Shown here piece after piece: positions 33,614-42,044 of a stretch of 45,128 nt of DNA; within the stretch, counting starts at the first letter, position 1, and every line of letters begins with the position of its first letter. Under the pieces are notes generated by a model. That model saw only the letters and a program-made list of their open reading frames with translations. It did not search any database and was not told the origin of the DNA. This DNA is from an uncultured Clostridium sp. (GTDB taxonomy: Bacteria > Bacillota > Clostridia > TANB77 > CAG-508): positions 1 through 45,128 of the forward strand of contig URWN01000012.1 in the NCBI GenBank assembly GCA_900551615.1. The letters run 5' to 3'. Position numbers and translations under genes: made by a program.

Positions 33614-34873
33614 ACTTCTTAATAAATCTACCCAATTATAAATAATTTTTTTAGACATAGTAAACAAATTTATTTTATCAACATCGCAAGAAGCCACCAA
33701 GTTAGTAGAAGAAAGTTCATTTCCATCTAAAGAAAATACAACCTTTCCAACAACATTACCTTTTTTTATAGGAGCTTCAATATTAGGATTAATTTCAATA
33801 GATTGTGTTACCTGATTTTCCTTACCTTTTTCAATTAAAGTACCAGCAGAATTTTCTAAAACAGCATCAGTACTATTTTTAACACCTTTATTAACAGAAA
33901 CAGATTGTATTACATCCCCACTGTTACCAAAACTTTTAAAAGAAAATTTGTTAAAACCATAATCTAATAGTTTTTGAGCTTCAGCAAATCTTACTTTAGT
34001 AGAAGGAGCTTTCATAATTACAGCAATTAGTGACAGACCATCACGAGTAGCACTTGCAGACAAATTATATAATGCTAGAGAAGTTGAGCCTGTTTTTAAA
34101 CCAGTAATACCTCTATAAGTTTTAATTAATTTATTTGTATTTACCAATTGAGATTTTCCGCCCCTTAAGCTATCCATCCAAATAGTAGTATATTTTGTTA
34201 TGTTAGGGTGTTTAGTTAAAAGTTCTCTAGACATTAAGGCAATATCATAAGCAGAAGTTACATGACCATCTTCGTCAATTCCATGACAATTTTTAAATGT
34301 TGTATCATTCATACCAAGTTTTTTTGCTTTATCATTCATCATTTGAACAAATGCCTCTTCAGAACCTGCAATATGTTCAGCCATTGCAACAACACAGTCA
34401 TTTGCAGAAACAACACATATTGCTTTTAACATCTCATCAACTGTTAAAGTTTCTCTAGGATCAAGCCAGATTTGAGAACCGCCCATAGAACGAGCATTTT
34501 CTGAACATGGAACAGTATCTGTATAAGAAAGATTACCACTATCAATTTGTTCCATTATTAATAAAATACTCATAACTTTTGTAACAGAAGCAGGGCGTAG
34601 CTGCTCGTGTGCATTGTGCTCATAAAGAATTTGACCAGTGGATTGTTCTATTAGTATTGCAGCACCAGATTCTAAATTTAGAGAATTACTAGTTTCAATT
34701 TGAGAATTAGTTTCTAAAGTATTTGATGAGGTAGTATTGGATGTAATAGAAGATGTAACTGGTGATGTTTCTGCATCTGTACTCCATATGTATGAACTTG
34801 AAGTATCATATCCTAAAGAAATAGTTGAAATGCTAATTGTTAGCAATATCAAAAAGATGATTGTTTTTTTCAT
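33611..34873 (-). CDS. D-alanyl-D-alanine carboxypeptidase, DacF-like
   Basis: This secreted serine peptidase (S11) trims the fifth residue of peptidoglycan stem peptides. Residues 1-22 are a signal peptide. After a Ser and Thr linker, the SxxK motif is SVTK (about residue 100), the SxN motif is SAND (about 157) and the KTG motif is KTGST (about 256). A C-terminal beta domain (about 300-395) matches PBP5_C, ending in a short amphipathic helix, KIIYNWVDLLRS, that may touch the membrane. GGAGGT is 7 bases before the ATG. Length, 420 residues, is in the family range. It is the only gene on this strand here. Confidence 0.92.
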   Translation of the reverse strand: MKKTIIFLILLTISISTISLGYDTSSSYIWSTDAETSPVTSSITSNTTSSNTLETNSQIETSNSLNLESGAAILIEQSTGQILYEHNAHEQLRPASVTKVMSILLIMEQIDSGNLSYTDTVPCSENARSMGGSQIWLDPRETLTVDEMLKAICVVSANDCVVAMAEHIAGSEEAFVQMMNDKAKKLGMNDTTFKNCHGIDEDGHVTSAYDIALMSRELLTKHPNITKYTTIWMDSLRGGKSQLVNTNKLIKTYRGITGLKTGSTSLALYNLSASATRDGLSLIAVIMKAPSTKVRFAEAQKLLDYGFNKFSFKSFGNSGDVIQSVSVNKGVKNSTDAVLENSAGTLIEKGKENQVTQSIEINPNIEAPIKKGNVVGKVVFSLDGNELSSTNLVASCDVDKINLFTMSKKIIYNWVDLLRS

Positions 34874-35019
34874 TTTTTACCTCCAATTTTCCATATAAAT
34901 ATTTTAGTGAAATTTTGATAAGTGTATATTATAAATTTTATATGAAAACACAATATTTAGTATAAATATATGTCCTATAGTTATTTTTTAGAATAAAAAT
35001 AATTAATACAGTAAATAAT

Positions 35020-35048
35020 TTGCAATATTATGTAAAATATGGTATAAT
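35020..35048 (+). promoter_or_regulatory. Promoter of the 116-residue gene
   Basis: TTGCAA (35020-35025), 17 bases, TATAAT (35043-35048). Confidence 0.65.
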
Positions 35049-35119
35049 ATAGGTAGACTATGTAACAAAAATAATAAGTCCTCTAAATAGGGGCACACAC
35101 AAGAAAAGGAGACTACAAC

Positions 35120-35470
35120 ATGAACAAAGAAAAAAAGGCAATATTTGATGCTGCGCTTGATGAGGCTAAAAAGCTTAAAATTGGTAATTACCATACTGAA
35201 TTTATTGCTTATATGATATATCGGAAAGTGAGACATCCAAAAGCAAAGATGGATGTTTTAGCAGAAAAGGCAATGGATTACATGAACAAAAAAAGAAAAA
35301 GCTTAAAAATTGACAAATTCAAATCACTCGAGGCATTAGAAGAAGCACTTGATGGCTCTGCCAAAGTTCCTGAAGATATATTTAATGGAAAGCCAGTAGC
35401 AAATATAGTTGAAACATTGGCAGAAAATATAAAAAAAAATATAGACATGGATGAAGATGCAGATGCTTAA
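35120..35470 (+). CDS. Unknown small acidic-tailed protein
   Basis: I do not recognise this 116-residue protein. It is helical and lysine-rich, with the middle segment YMIYRKVRHPKAKMDVLAEK and an acidic end (DMDEDADA). It has no signal peptide or membrane segment. AAAAGGAG is nine bases before the ATG. It has its own promoter and a strong terminator. It contains an in-frame CGG arginine (35222-35224), rare in the core genes here, and some CTT, CTC and GCG-type codons, so it may be acquired. Confidence 0.55.
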   Translation: MNKEKKAIFDAALDEAKKLKIGNYHTEFIAYMIYRKVRHPKAKMDVLAEKAMDYMNKKRKSLKIDKFKSLEALEEALDGSAKVPEDIFNGKPVANIVETLAENIKKNIDMDEDADA

Positions 35471-35490
35471 AGTAGCAAAGACAAAGAATG

Positions 35491-35519
35491 AAAAAATGGA
35501 GCACTGCTCCATTTTTTCT
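35491..35519 (+). terminator. Terminator after the 116-residue gene
   Basis: AAAAAATGGAGC (35491-35502) pairs with GCTCCATTTTTT (35506-35517); the loop is three bases and the right arm supplies the T-run. Confidence 0.8.
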
Positions 35520-35580
35520 TGACTTTTGGACAAAAAAATATTAATATATAAATATAAAAAATAAAAGGATGTCGATAAAA

Positions 35581-35775
35581 ATGTTTAATATAATAATGAG
35601 ATTATTGATGATATTACTTGTTTTGTTCGGAGTAATTTTAATATATGATGCACGAATAATTACGAAAAAATTCTTTGGATTTGGAGATCAAAATGAAGGT
35701 TCATCAGGGCTAAAGATACTAGGCTTTATAATAGCAATAATAGGTGGACTAGCATTATATTTTTTATGTAAATGA
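35581..35775 (+). CDS. Small two-helix membrane protein
   Basis: The 64-residue protein has two hydrophobic segments: residues 3-24 (a leucine and isoleucine rich helix) and about 44-62 (LGFIIAIIGGLALYFLC). They are joined by a polar loop with a KKFFGFGDQNEGSSG run. I do not recognise the family. The choice of start is uncertain: ATG 35569 overlaps its AAAAGG site with no spacing, so ATG 35581, 11 bases from AAAGGA, is preferred. It follows the terminator of the previous gene; no clear promoter of its own is seen. Confidence 0.5.
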   Translation: MFNIIMRLLMILLVLFGVILIYDARIITKKFFGFGDQNEGSSGLKILGFIIAIIGGLALYFLCK

Positions 35776-35777
35776 AA

Positions 35778-35806
35778 TTGACAATATTTGTCAAAAGTGT
35801 TAAAAT
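35778..35806 (+). promoter_or_regulatory. Strong promoter of a 40-residue gene
   Basis: TTGACA (35778-35783), 17 bases, TAAAAT (35801-35806). The transcript starts ~50 bases before the small gene. Confidence 0.8.
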
Positions 35807-35860
35807 AAAAATGTACCAACAATTATATATATATTAGCAGTAGCTAGAAAGGTTAGAAAA

Positions 35861-35983
35861 ATGGAAAAAAACAATATGACAACCAGAGAAGTAGTTAAGG
35901 AAAAAGAGGTAAAAAGTTCTGAAAAACAGGCAGAAATGTCTGGAGCGGAATTATACACAAGACTGCATCTTGGTATTGTATAA
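35861..35983 (+). CDS. Forty-residue protein, unknown
   Basis: A short reading frame has an ATG ten bases after GAAAGG, its own consensus promoter and a strong terminator right after the stop. The product begins MEKNNMTTREVVKEKEVKSS, is highly charged, and ends in a more hydrophobic turn, ELYTRLHLGIV. It has no membrane helix. The complete promoter-gene-terminator unit argues that it is real; a small RNA with this ORF by chance is the alternative. No family recognised. Confidence 0.5.
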   Translation: MEKNNMTTREVVKEKEVKSSEKQAEMSGAELYTRLHLGIV

Positions 35984-35991
35984 TCTTTCAG

Positions 35992-36030
35992 AAAAAAGGA
36001 GCGGTTTTTTTCGCTCCTTTTTTCTTTTTT
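35992..36030 (+). terminator. Terminator of the 40-residue gene
   Basis: AAAAAAGGAGCG (35992-36003) pairs with CGCTCCTTTTTT (36012-36023), followed by more T. Confidence 0.85.
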
Positions 36031-36146
36031 AATATCTTCTTTTAATTTATTTGAAAAAGTACTAAATCAATCTAACATAGAATACTATTAGAATAAATTA
36101 AATGCGTAAAATATGCAAGATAGCATAATAAGGGGGATTATTAAAA

Positions 36147-37691
36147 ATGGAAAAAGGACATAAAAAATTTATTATAATTGGAGGCATAATTTTAGTATTC
36201 ATTATAACACTAATAATATCACAATCTTATATAAAAAATATAAAATTAAATAATGAGATAGAAAATATAATAGAAGAAAAAAATTTAACTAAAGAAAAAA
36301 ATGTAATTGATAAAAACATAATAGATGAAAAAGTAAGTAAATCAACAACAGAACTTCCAATATTAACAGAAGAAGATGAACAAACTATAGAAGTTCAAGA
36401 AACCGAAGCAGAAGGTTTTGAAGAACAAGGAATTATAGCATATAATGGAGCAGAAAAAACACCAAACATTCAACTTGGAGAATATGCAGGACTAACATAT
36501 TATTCTCAATTAGATAATAGGTGGCGTCATAAAATATATTCTAGTGTAGGAAATACATCACAAACAATAGGAACATCAGGATGTGGACCAGCAAGTGCTG
36601 CCATGGTTGTATCTAGTATAAAAGGAAATATAACACCAGACCAAATGGCTGATTTATATACACGATATGGGTATCGTTCACCAAACCAAGGAACGTATTG
36701 GAGTGCTTTTAAATGGACAGCAGATGTATTTAATATTGAATATAGTGAATGTTATAGATTAGATGATGTAATTAACAAATTAAAAAATAATAATTATATA
36801 ATTGCAAGTTGTAATCAAGGACTATTTACATACGGAGGACATTTCATTGTTTTAGTCGGCATTGAAGGAAATTATATAAAAATATATGATTCATATTTAT
36901 ATAACGGAAAATATGATGTAGCTAGTAGAAGGGGAAAAGCAATTGTGAAAGGATATACTACATATGTTTCAATTCAAGACTTTAGACAATATGCAAATTA
37001 TAGAAAATTCTTCTGTTTTAAAAATAATAGAACAGATACAAAAGAAAATAATACACCAATAGATATTTCAGAAATTTCTACATCTAATATGAATTATCAA
37101 GTAAAAATAACTGCTAATAGTGGATTAAATATAAGAGCAGGAGCAAGTACATCATATGCGAGGGTAGGAGGATATTCAAAAGGAGATGTTGTTACAATAT
37201 TGGCAGAATCAAATGGTTTTGGAAAAACAGACAAGGGATGGATTTCTTTAAATTATACAACTAAAAATATTGGAACAAGCAATACAATAACGACTTCTGG
37301 CCAAACAAAAAGATTAGCCAGAGCTAGCATTTTGTATAGTAATTCAAATTTGACAGGATATAGATATAATTATAAGGCAAATACTACTGTGACTGTGCTT
37401 GAAAATGTTTCAGAAAATGTTGATAAGGTTAGAGTTAATGTGACAGGAAGAGTTGCATATATAAATAAAAATAATTATACGAATGTGGCAAATACAAAAG
37501 CACAAAGTACAACAACTAGAAGAACAAAACCATGTATATTATACTCAAATTCAAATTTAAGTGGTGTAAGGTATCAATACAAAGCTAATACTACAGTAAC
37601 GATTTTACAACATGTAAATTCATATGTAGACAAAGTTAGAGTGAATGCAACTGGTAGAATGGCTTATATTAATGTTAATAATTATAAATAA
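36147..37691 (+). CDS. Surface C39-like cysteine peptidase with SH3 and repeat domains
   Basis: The 514-residue protein begins with a signal anchor (residues 6-28), then an acidic linker to about 110. The C39_2-type papain fold follows. Its cysteine is in SGCGPASAAMV (about 143), its histidine in YGGHFIVLVG (about 229) and the aspartate in KIYDSYL (about 247). A bacterial SH3 domain runs from about 312 to 372 (SGLNIRAGASTSYARVGG). Two 60-residue repeats end the chain; each has ILYSNSNLxG and VDKVRVNxTGRxAYI (about 390 and 455) and resembles wall-binding modules. It is probably an extracellular wall or protein hydrolase. A GGGGGA site precedes the ATG. Confidence 0.85.
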   Translation: MEKGHKKFIIIGGIILVFIITLIISQSYIKNIKLNNEIENIIEEKNLTKEKNVIDKNIIDEKVSKSTTELPILTEEDEQTIEVQETEAEGFEEQGIIAYNGAEKTPNIQLGEYAGLTYYSQLDNRWRHKIYSSVGNTSQTIGTSGCGPASAAMVVSSIKGNITPDQMADLYTRYGYRSPNQGTYWSAFKWTADVFNIEYSECYRLDDVINKLKNNNYIIASCNQGLFTYGGHFIVLVGIEGNYIKIYDSYLYNGKYDVASRRGKAIVKGYTTYVSIQDFRQYANYRKFFCFKNNRTDTKENNTPIDISEISTSNMNYQVKITANSGLNIRAGASTSYARVGGYSKGDVVTILAESNGFGKTDKGWISLNYTTKNIGTSNTITTSGQTKRLARASILYSNSNLTGYRYNYKANTTVTVLENVSENVDKVRVNVTGRVAYINKNNYTNVANTKAQSTTTRRTKPCILYSNSNLSGVRYQYKANTTVTILQHVNSYVDKVRVNATGRMAYINVNNYK

Positions 37692-37761
37692 AAAAATAAA
37701 TAGATGACAATTTATGAATTTTTATATTGAATAACTAGAAACGCAAAAAACGTAAGTTTTA

Positions 37762-37790
37762 TTGACTTTTTTACTTCTATTTGCTATACT
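37762..37790 (+). promoter_or_regulatory. Promoter of the 241-residue gene
   Basis: TTGACT (37762-37767), 17 bases, TATACT (37785-37790). Confidence 0.7.
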
Positions 37791-37840
37791 TATTTATGTA
37801 ACCTATAGTTTTATATTACACAACAATTGGAGGTAAAAAT

Positions 37841-38566
37841 ATGAGTCGGTTTACTGAATTTAAATACGACGAAAAGCAATGGGAACTTAGAGTCGAAGAA
37901 AAATTGGATAAACACTATGATGATGATGTAGGTCATATCAAAAAGTATTATTTACGCAACTTGTCGACTAACAAAGAATATCATTTATTAAATTCTGTGC
38001 ATTGGGATGTTCTTGATTCTGATGATACATATGCTGGTCTTGAACAAATTGATGAAAATAGATTTTTAATATTCTACCAAGATGAGTTTGATTGTAGATT
38101 AACAGTATGGCCGGGTTATGGTAGTGTATGGGAATCATTATCTTATAGCGGTAAACGCTTGGTTTCTTTGAGTTCTGATAAAATTTGGCTTGGTAATTGG
38201 CGTGTTTACTCTATTAAGGAAAATTGCCTTATAGAAACGCTTAAACCATTTCAAGATTATTATCATACAAAAATAACACAAAAAACAGATTCAAATGGAA
38301 ATGACTTTCTGCATATCAAACTGCCATTAGAATTAAAAGGCAATGATAATGAAATAGATTATCTACTATTCGTATTTGATACAGAAAAGTTTATGCCGGC
38401 ATTTCCGGTATACAGTTCCTTAAGGGACCGTTATATCGAATTATCAGATTCCTTTACTGTTACTGACTTGATTGAGGAAGAATTTAAATACAAAGAGATT
38501 GTATCTTTGAATATGAAATCAATAACTGAAAAACTTCCTCTTTTTGGTCTAGTTGATAAAACTTGA
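37841..38566 (+). CDS. Unknown 241-residue soluble protein with atypical codon use
   Basis: I do not recognise this protein. It has many aromatic residues and short beta-type segments such as FLIFYQDEFDCRLTVWPGYG and VSLSSDKIWLGNWRVYSI, as in small beta-sandwich or beta-propeller-like proteins. There is no signal peptide. GGAGG lies ten bases before the ATG. The third codon is CGG (37847-37849), and codons such as CGC, CTT, GTC and CCG make its use unlike the core genes. It has its own promoter and terminator, so it looks like an acquired single-gene unit. Confidence 0.6.
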   Translation: MSRFTEFKYDEKQWELRVEEKLDKHYDDDVGHIKKYYLRNLSTNKEYHLLNSVHWDVLDSDDTYAGLEQIDENRFLIFYQDEFDCRLTVWPGYGSVWESLSYSGKRLVSLSSDKIWLGNWRVYSIKENCLIETLKPFQDYYHTKITQKTDSNGNDFLHIKLPLELKGNDNEIDYLLFVFDTEKFMPAFPVYSSLRDRYIELSDSFTVTDLIEEEFKYKEIVSLNMKSITEKLPLFGLVDKT

Positions 38567-38609
38567 ATATTTGGAAACCGAGAAAAAGTGGCTAAAAAAA
38601 GTCCAACAG

Positions 38610-38640
38610 AAAAATGAGTGAAAAATTTTCACTCATTTTT
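38610..38640 (+). terminator. Terminator after the 241-residue gene
   Basis: A 15-base arm, AAAAATGAGTGAAAA (38610-38624), pairs perfectly with TTTTCACTCATTTTT (38626-38640). Confidence 0.85.
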
Positions 38641-38742
38641 CATTTCAAAAGTTACTTATCAAGTAGTTTCACGAAATAACATATTACTCTTACTATTGCT
38701 TCTAAAAAGCGAATAATACGTTCCAAAATTATCAGCATAAAT

Positions 38743-38786
38743 AAAAAGATGTCTTTATAGAACCATGAAATTCTATAAAAACATCT
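38743..38786 (-). terminator. Minus-strand terminator at the end of a lost mobile-element gene
   Basis: On the minus strand a 16-base stem (plus 38747-38762 with 38771-38786, one wobble) ends in five T. Upstream of it a minus frame of about 20 codons ends at 38812, with the tail INRYESRKKL, and looks like the last piece of a deleted gene. The rest of the 38567-38998 gap shows no further gene. Confidence 0.65.
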
Positions 38787-38998
38787 ATACTGGTGCCGAT
38801 GACATAGTTATCTACAACTTTTTTCGGCTCTCATAACGATTGATACAAATATCAATCAATTCATTGTCTTTACTTTAACATAAAGTTTATATTTTTGCAA
38901 GTATATTTTTTAAATTGACCATATAACGAAAAAATTATTCAGAAATATTACAAAAATATTAAATTTTTATGACAAATATGTTTTGATTGTCATATTTA

Positions 38999-39027
38999 TT
39001 GTAAAAAGTAAAATATTGTGATATAAA
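38999..39027 (+). promoter_or_regulatory. Promoter of the 386-residue mobile-element gene
   Basis: TTGTAA (38999-39004), 17 bases, TATAAA (39022-39027). Confidence 0.55.
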
Positions 39028-39082
39028 TTACATAAAAGTATGCAATAAATAAGTAGTGTTTTAAAGCAAAGGAGAAATAGAT

Positions 39083-40244
39083 ATGGGTAGATATGCTTAT
39101 CATGGACAAGAGGTCTTAAAAAGAGATGGTAAATTAGTTGGATTTAATGCAGGATATGGATTTTATTCTGAACACGAACATGGATATACGGGTGAAGAAC
39201 AGATAAAATCTAAAAAGATTATAGATAAAAATAAAAATCATCCGTTTAATGGAGAAATTGTTGAAAATCCTCAAGCTATTAATTTAATGGAATTTAGTGA
39301 TGGGAGTGTCTGGTTAACAAACGATGGTTGGAATTATGCTAGTTTAATGAGAAAAACAGAAGAAGAAAGACACGAAATTATGGATAGATATATCAATAAT
39401 GATGATAGAAAACGTAATGAAGAATTTATGTCAAAATTTGGTGCTAATATGGACTCTCCTGAAGTGATTGCTTTATGGTATGCTGGTTTTAATGGTGGAG
39501 GAAATTTTGATTTAATATCTACAAATGAACAAAGTAGCGAATTGATAAGAACATTATATGCTGAAATGCAAAGAGGAAATGTTGCAATTTCAAGTGATTA
39601 TAGTTTTATGTTTAAAGATAGAGGGTTGTCATTTGTATTATTAGACCAATTAACTCAAGAAGACCTTATGAATAAACAATTAGTAGATCATCGTGATGAA
39701 ATGGCAGGACAATTTCAAAAAGAATATAGAGAATACTTACAACAAGAAGGATTAGACGAAAGTGTTTGCATTGGTAAGGGTGGTAAATATCCAGCAGAAT
39801 TTTGGAATGTACAAATAAGTGATTTAGAGACTAACATTAAACGGAGAAATTGTACCTAAATTTTATTTAGAAATTCTTGATACTTCTAAAGGAAGAGAAG
39901 ATTTAGACGCTCTTTGTATGCACAAGTTATGTCGCTTAACAGGTGATGAGATTAAAGCTTTAGTACCAGTTGTTCAATCAGCAGAATATGCAGAATACGC
40001 TAAAAGTCATAGTCAAGAAGAGGTTGAAACATATTTAGTAGAAGAATTAGCATTGTATAGAGAAAGACAAACTATTGAAGATTTACGATATTTGGCTGAC
40101 AAAGAATCTTTAGGAAAAATTGCATCAGAACAAAGAACAGAAACAGTAGAGAAAAGTTCTTCATCTTTAAAAGATAAAATAGGAAAATGGTTACATCCTG
40201 ATAGAGAAAACGACAAAGATAAATCAGAAGAAAAAGGAGAATAG
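39083..40244 (+). CDS. Unknown mobile-element protein, interrupted by one extra base
   Basis: The two halves (39083-39859 and an open frame leading to 40244) join cleanly if C 39842 is skipped. The text reads AAA, C, GGA; without the C it reads TNIKGEIVPKFYLEI and runs on through ILDTSKGREDLDALCMHKLCRLTGDE. The restored protein is 386 residues. Part one has MGRYAYHGQEVLKRDGKLVG and an aromatic-rich middle (IALWYAGFNGGGNFD). Part two ends in a charged tail (WLHPDRENDKDKSEEKGE). I do not recognise a function. AAAGGAG lies before the ATG and the next gene starts two bases after the stop, so they form a unit beside recombinase and mobilisation remnants. Confidence 0.65.
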
Positions 40245-40245
40245 T

Positions 40246-40695
40246 ATGGAAAATATGGAATATTCAAATGCACTTTATCAAATAAATGAAATATTAAAAT
40301 ATATGATACCAAACTTGAAAGCTAGACTACCAAAAAAAGTTATTAGTTATTTTGAAAATAATAAATCACAAGAATATAATTGGGCTATTGATAAATCATT
40401 ACCATTAGAAAAACAAGACTTATTACCAACTACAAAAGAACTTTTAACAGTATTATATAGAGATTTTATATGTGATGATATAGAAAGAGTCAAATTAGAA
40501 AAGACATTGAGCAATAATGAATTAAAATATCAAGAAGAATTAAGAAAAAAATATAACACTGACGATATATTTAGAAATAGACAAAAAGCTAATGAATACA
40601 TTGAAACACAGACACAAAGCACTGAAATAGCTCCTTATAAAGAGTCCTTTTTTAGGAAAATTATTAGTAAGATTAAATTATTTTTTCACAAGTAA
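40246..40695 (+). CDS. Unknown mobile-element partner protein
   Basis: I do not recognise this 149-residue protein. It starts two bases after the previous stop with AAAGGAG inside that gene's end, so it is coupled to it. The first part is helical (ALYQINEILKYMIPNLKARL), the middle has NWAIDKSLPLEKQDLLPTTK, and the last ~20 residues are hydrophobic and basic (FFRKIISKIKLFFHK), perhaps a membrane-touching amphipathic helix. It is followed by a strong terminator. Confidence 0.6.
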   Translation: MENMEYSNALYQINEILKYMIPNLKARLPKKVISYFENNKSQEYNWAIDKSLPLEKQDLLPTTKELLTVLYRDFICDDIERVKLEKTLSNNELKYQEELRKKYNTDDIFRNRQKANEYIETQTQSTEIAPYKESFFRKIISKIKLFFHK

Positions 40696-40704
40696 ATAAC
40701 CATC

Positions 40705-40739
40705 AAAGCGAATGAGGATTTTACCCTCATTCGCTTTTT
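40705..40739 (+). terminator. Terminator after the mobile-element pair
   Basis: AAAGCGAATGAGG (40705-40717) pairs perfectly with CCTCATTCGCTTT (40725-40737), followed by T. It also lies at the end of the convergent tnpV fragment. Confidence 0.9.
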
Positions 40740-40747
40740 AACAATCT

Positions 40748-41026
40748 TTAAATAAAAATTAATTCACTAAAAACAATTTCTTCTGCTTGTGCTTTAATAG
40801 AGTTCATTGTGCCAACCCAGTAAAGCATATCTGTATTTTTCATATCTTCTGTCAAATTGCTTTTAACCTTTAATTCACTAGCAATCTGTTGCACTCTATT
40901 ATTTGCTGTTTCTTGTATTTCTTTTAAATGTGTATTTAATGTTCCGTCCATTAGCATTATAGTATAATCAGCTTTTTTGTGTTCTTTCAAGTACTTTAAT
41001 CTCATTCTTCCATATTTATTTAAAAC
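40748..41026 (-). pseudogene. TnpV-family fragment (C-terminal two-thirds)
   Basis: The visible residues, KYGRMRLKYLKEHKKADY at the start and DMLYWVGTMNSIKAQAEEIV near the end, match the TnpV family of transposon-encoded proteins found in Clostridia. The family normally has about 30 more residues before this point, with an ATG; here the frame is stopped at 41027-41029 and overlaps the end of the neighbouring gene. So this is the 3' part of a truncated gene. Its job in transposons is not established. Confidence 0.7.
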
Positions 41027-41451
41027 TTAAAATCTGGTACAATTTTAATTAATTCAATTACTTGTTCATTATATACATCAACCATTTTAAACTTATATCT
41101 CTCATATTTATCATTCCAAAAATCCATATCTCCAAGTTCTATTTTTCTATCATTTCTAGTTTGATTATTGTTATATTCAATTCTAGCTTGTTCAAAATCT
41201 TCTAAATATACTTGTTTTACATCATTTACAATATCATTTGTTCCATATATCGTTCTAATTAGTTCTGTTTGATTATCATAATCTCTTAATAAGTTATGCT
41301 TGTTTACATCTGATAAATCTTTTGCATTTTGAATTGCATTATTAGCTAGAGAAGTTGTGCCAGATACATTTTCCTTTGCAACTTTCTTTGCTAATTTACT
41401 TTTGTTTTTATCACTACCCAAGTGAAAAGAATATGCTAATTCTTGCTCCAT
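41020..41451 (-). CDS. Mobilisation or plasmid-recombination-like protein, probably truncated
   Basis: The 143-residue basic protein starts MEQELAYSFHLGSDKNKSK and has a central VYLEDFEQARIEYNNNQTRNDRKI segment. That Asn, Gln, Arg and Lys rich run with a YNxxQxRxDRKI pattern is common in relaxase or plasmid recombination proteins of Bacillota. I make the assignment from pattern only. The start is ATG 41451, after AAAGGAGGT; a longer frame to 41502 lacks a site. It is upstream of the tnpV fragment and downstream of a hairpin-rich stretch that may be a transfer origin. Confidence 0.45.
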   Translation of the reverse strand: MEQELAYSFHLGSDKNKSKLAKKVAKENVSGTTSLANNAIQNAKDLSDVNKHNLLRDYDNQTELIRTIYGTNDIVNDVKQVYLEDFEQARIEYNNNQTRNDRKIELGDMDFWNDKYERYKFKMVDVYNEQVIELIKIVPDFKF

Positions 41452-41484
41452 AAAATACCTCCTTTGAAATTTCCTAGTAGCTAT

Positions 41485-41593
41485 GGACTTTGGCTTTGCC
41501 ATAAGTCCTAACCCCCTATGAGTTTTGACATTCTATCAAAACTCGGGGGCTCTGCGAGGCAATAAATTTTATCTCACAGAGCTAAAATTTATT
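41485..41593. other. Hairpin cluster, candidate transfer origin
   Basis: Three palindromes are packed here. GGACTT (41485-41490) pairs with AAGTCC (41503-41508) with an inner TGGC-GCCA. CCCCC and GAGTTTTGA (41512-41528) pair with TCAAAACTC and GGGGG (41536-41549) with a three-base bulge. AATAAATTTTA (41561-41571) pairs with TAAAATTTATT (41583-41593). The stretch lies between recombinase and mobilisation remnants, the place where a nick or transfer origin would be expected. The role is inference. Confidence 0.5.
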
Positions 41594-41698
41594 AAATTAA
41601 CTCGCTACAAAATTTATATTTGCTAATCACAAATACGAATTTGTTCTCGTTAATTTGTTGTTGCAACATAGTAGATTATTTTTGTATAGTTGCAACAA

Positions 41699-42032
41699 TT
41701 ATTTTGCTTTTTCTTCGCAGAATTTTACTGGCTTAACACCTACTGAAATAGCAATAGGCTCTTTTGTATATATTACACTATCATTACTCTCATCTGGAAT
41801 ATAGTCAAATGCAGTATCTATTTCAGCTTTTAATCTTTCAAACTCTGGTCTATAATTACCAGTTTTTGCACTTATTCCAGCATCCTGGTAATAATCTACT
41901 ATCTCATAACCTTTAAATTTACAAAAAGTTTCTAATCGTTCCTTTTGTTCTGGAAGACTAAAGCCGTTCCCTTGCTTGATCCTCTGTTGAAACTCTCATA
42001 TACAATCCACATTTTTTCTTTTCTTCGTTCAA
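41699..42032 (-). pseudogene. Serine recombinase N-terminal remnant, with one extra base
   Basis: From TTG 42032 the frame reads KKCGLYMRVSTEDQARE, the start of large serine recombinases with the catalytic serine in RVST. Then, on the coding strand, it reads GAA, C, GGC. The extra base is plus-strand G 41966. Without it the protein continues GFSLPEQKERLETFCKF and GYEIVDYYQDAGISAKTGNYRPEF, the expected family sequence. The catalytic domain then breaks off at about residue 65; the last ~45 residues are unrelated, so most of the recombinase is lost. AGGAGG lies eight bases before the TTG. It is a decayed integration gene. Confidence 0.75.
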
Positions 42033-42044
42033 TTTTCAAACCTC

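Noticed and set aside
35222..35224. In-frame CGG in the 35120 gene as a fifth +1 site
   Set aside because: Skipping the C gives a stop two codons later, so this CGG is read in zero frame if the gene is real.
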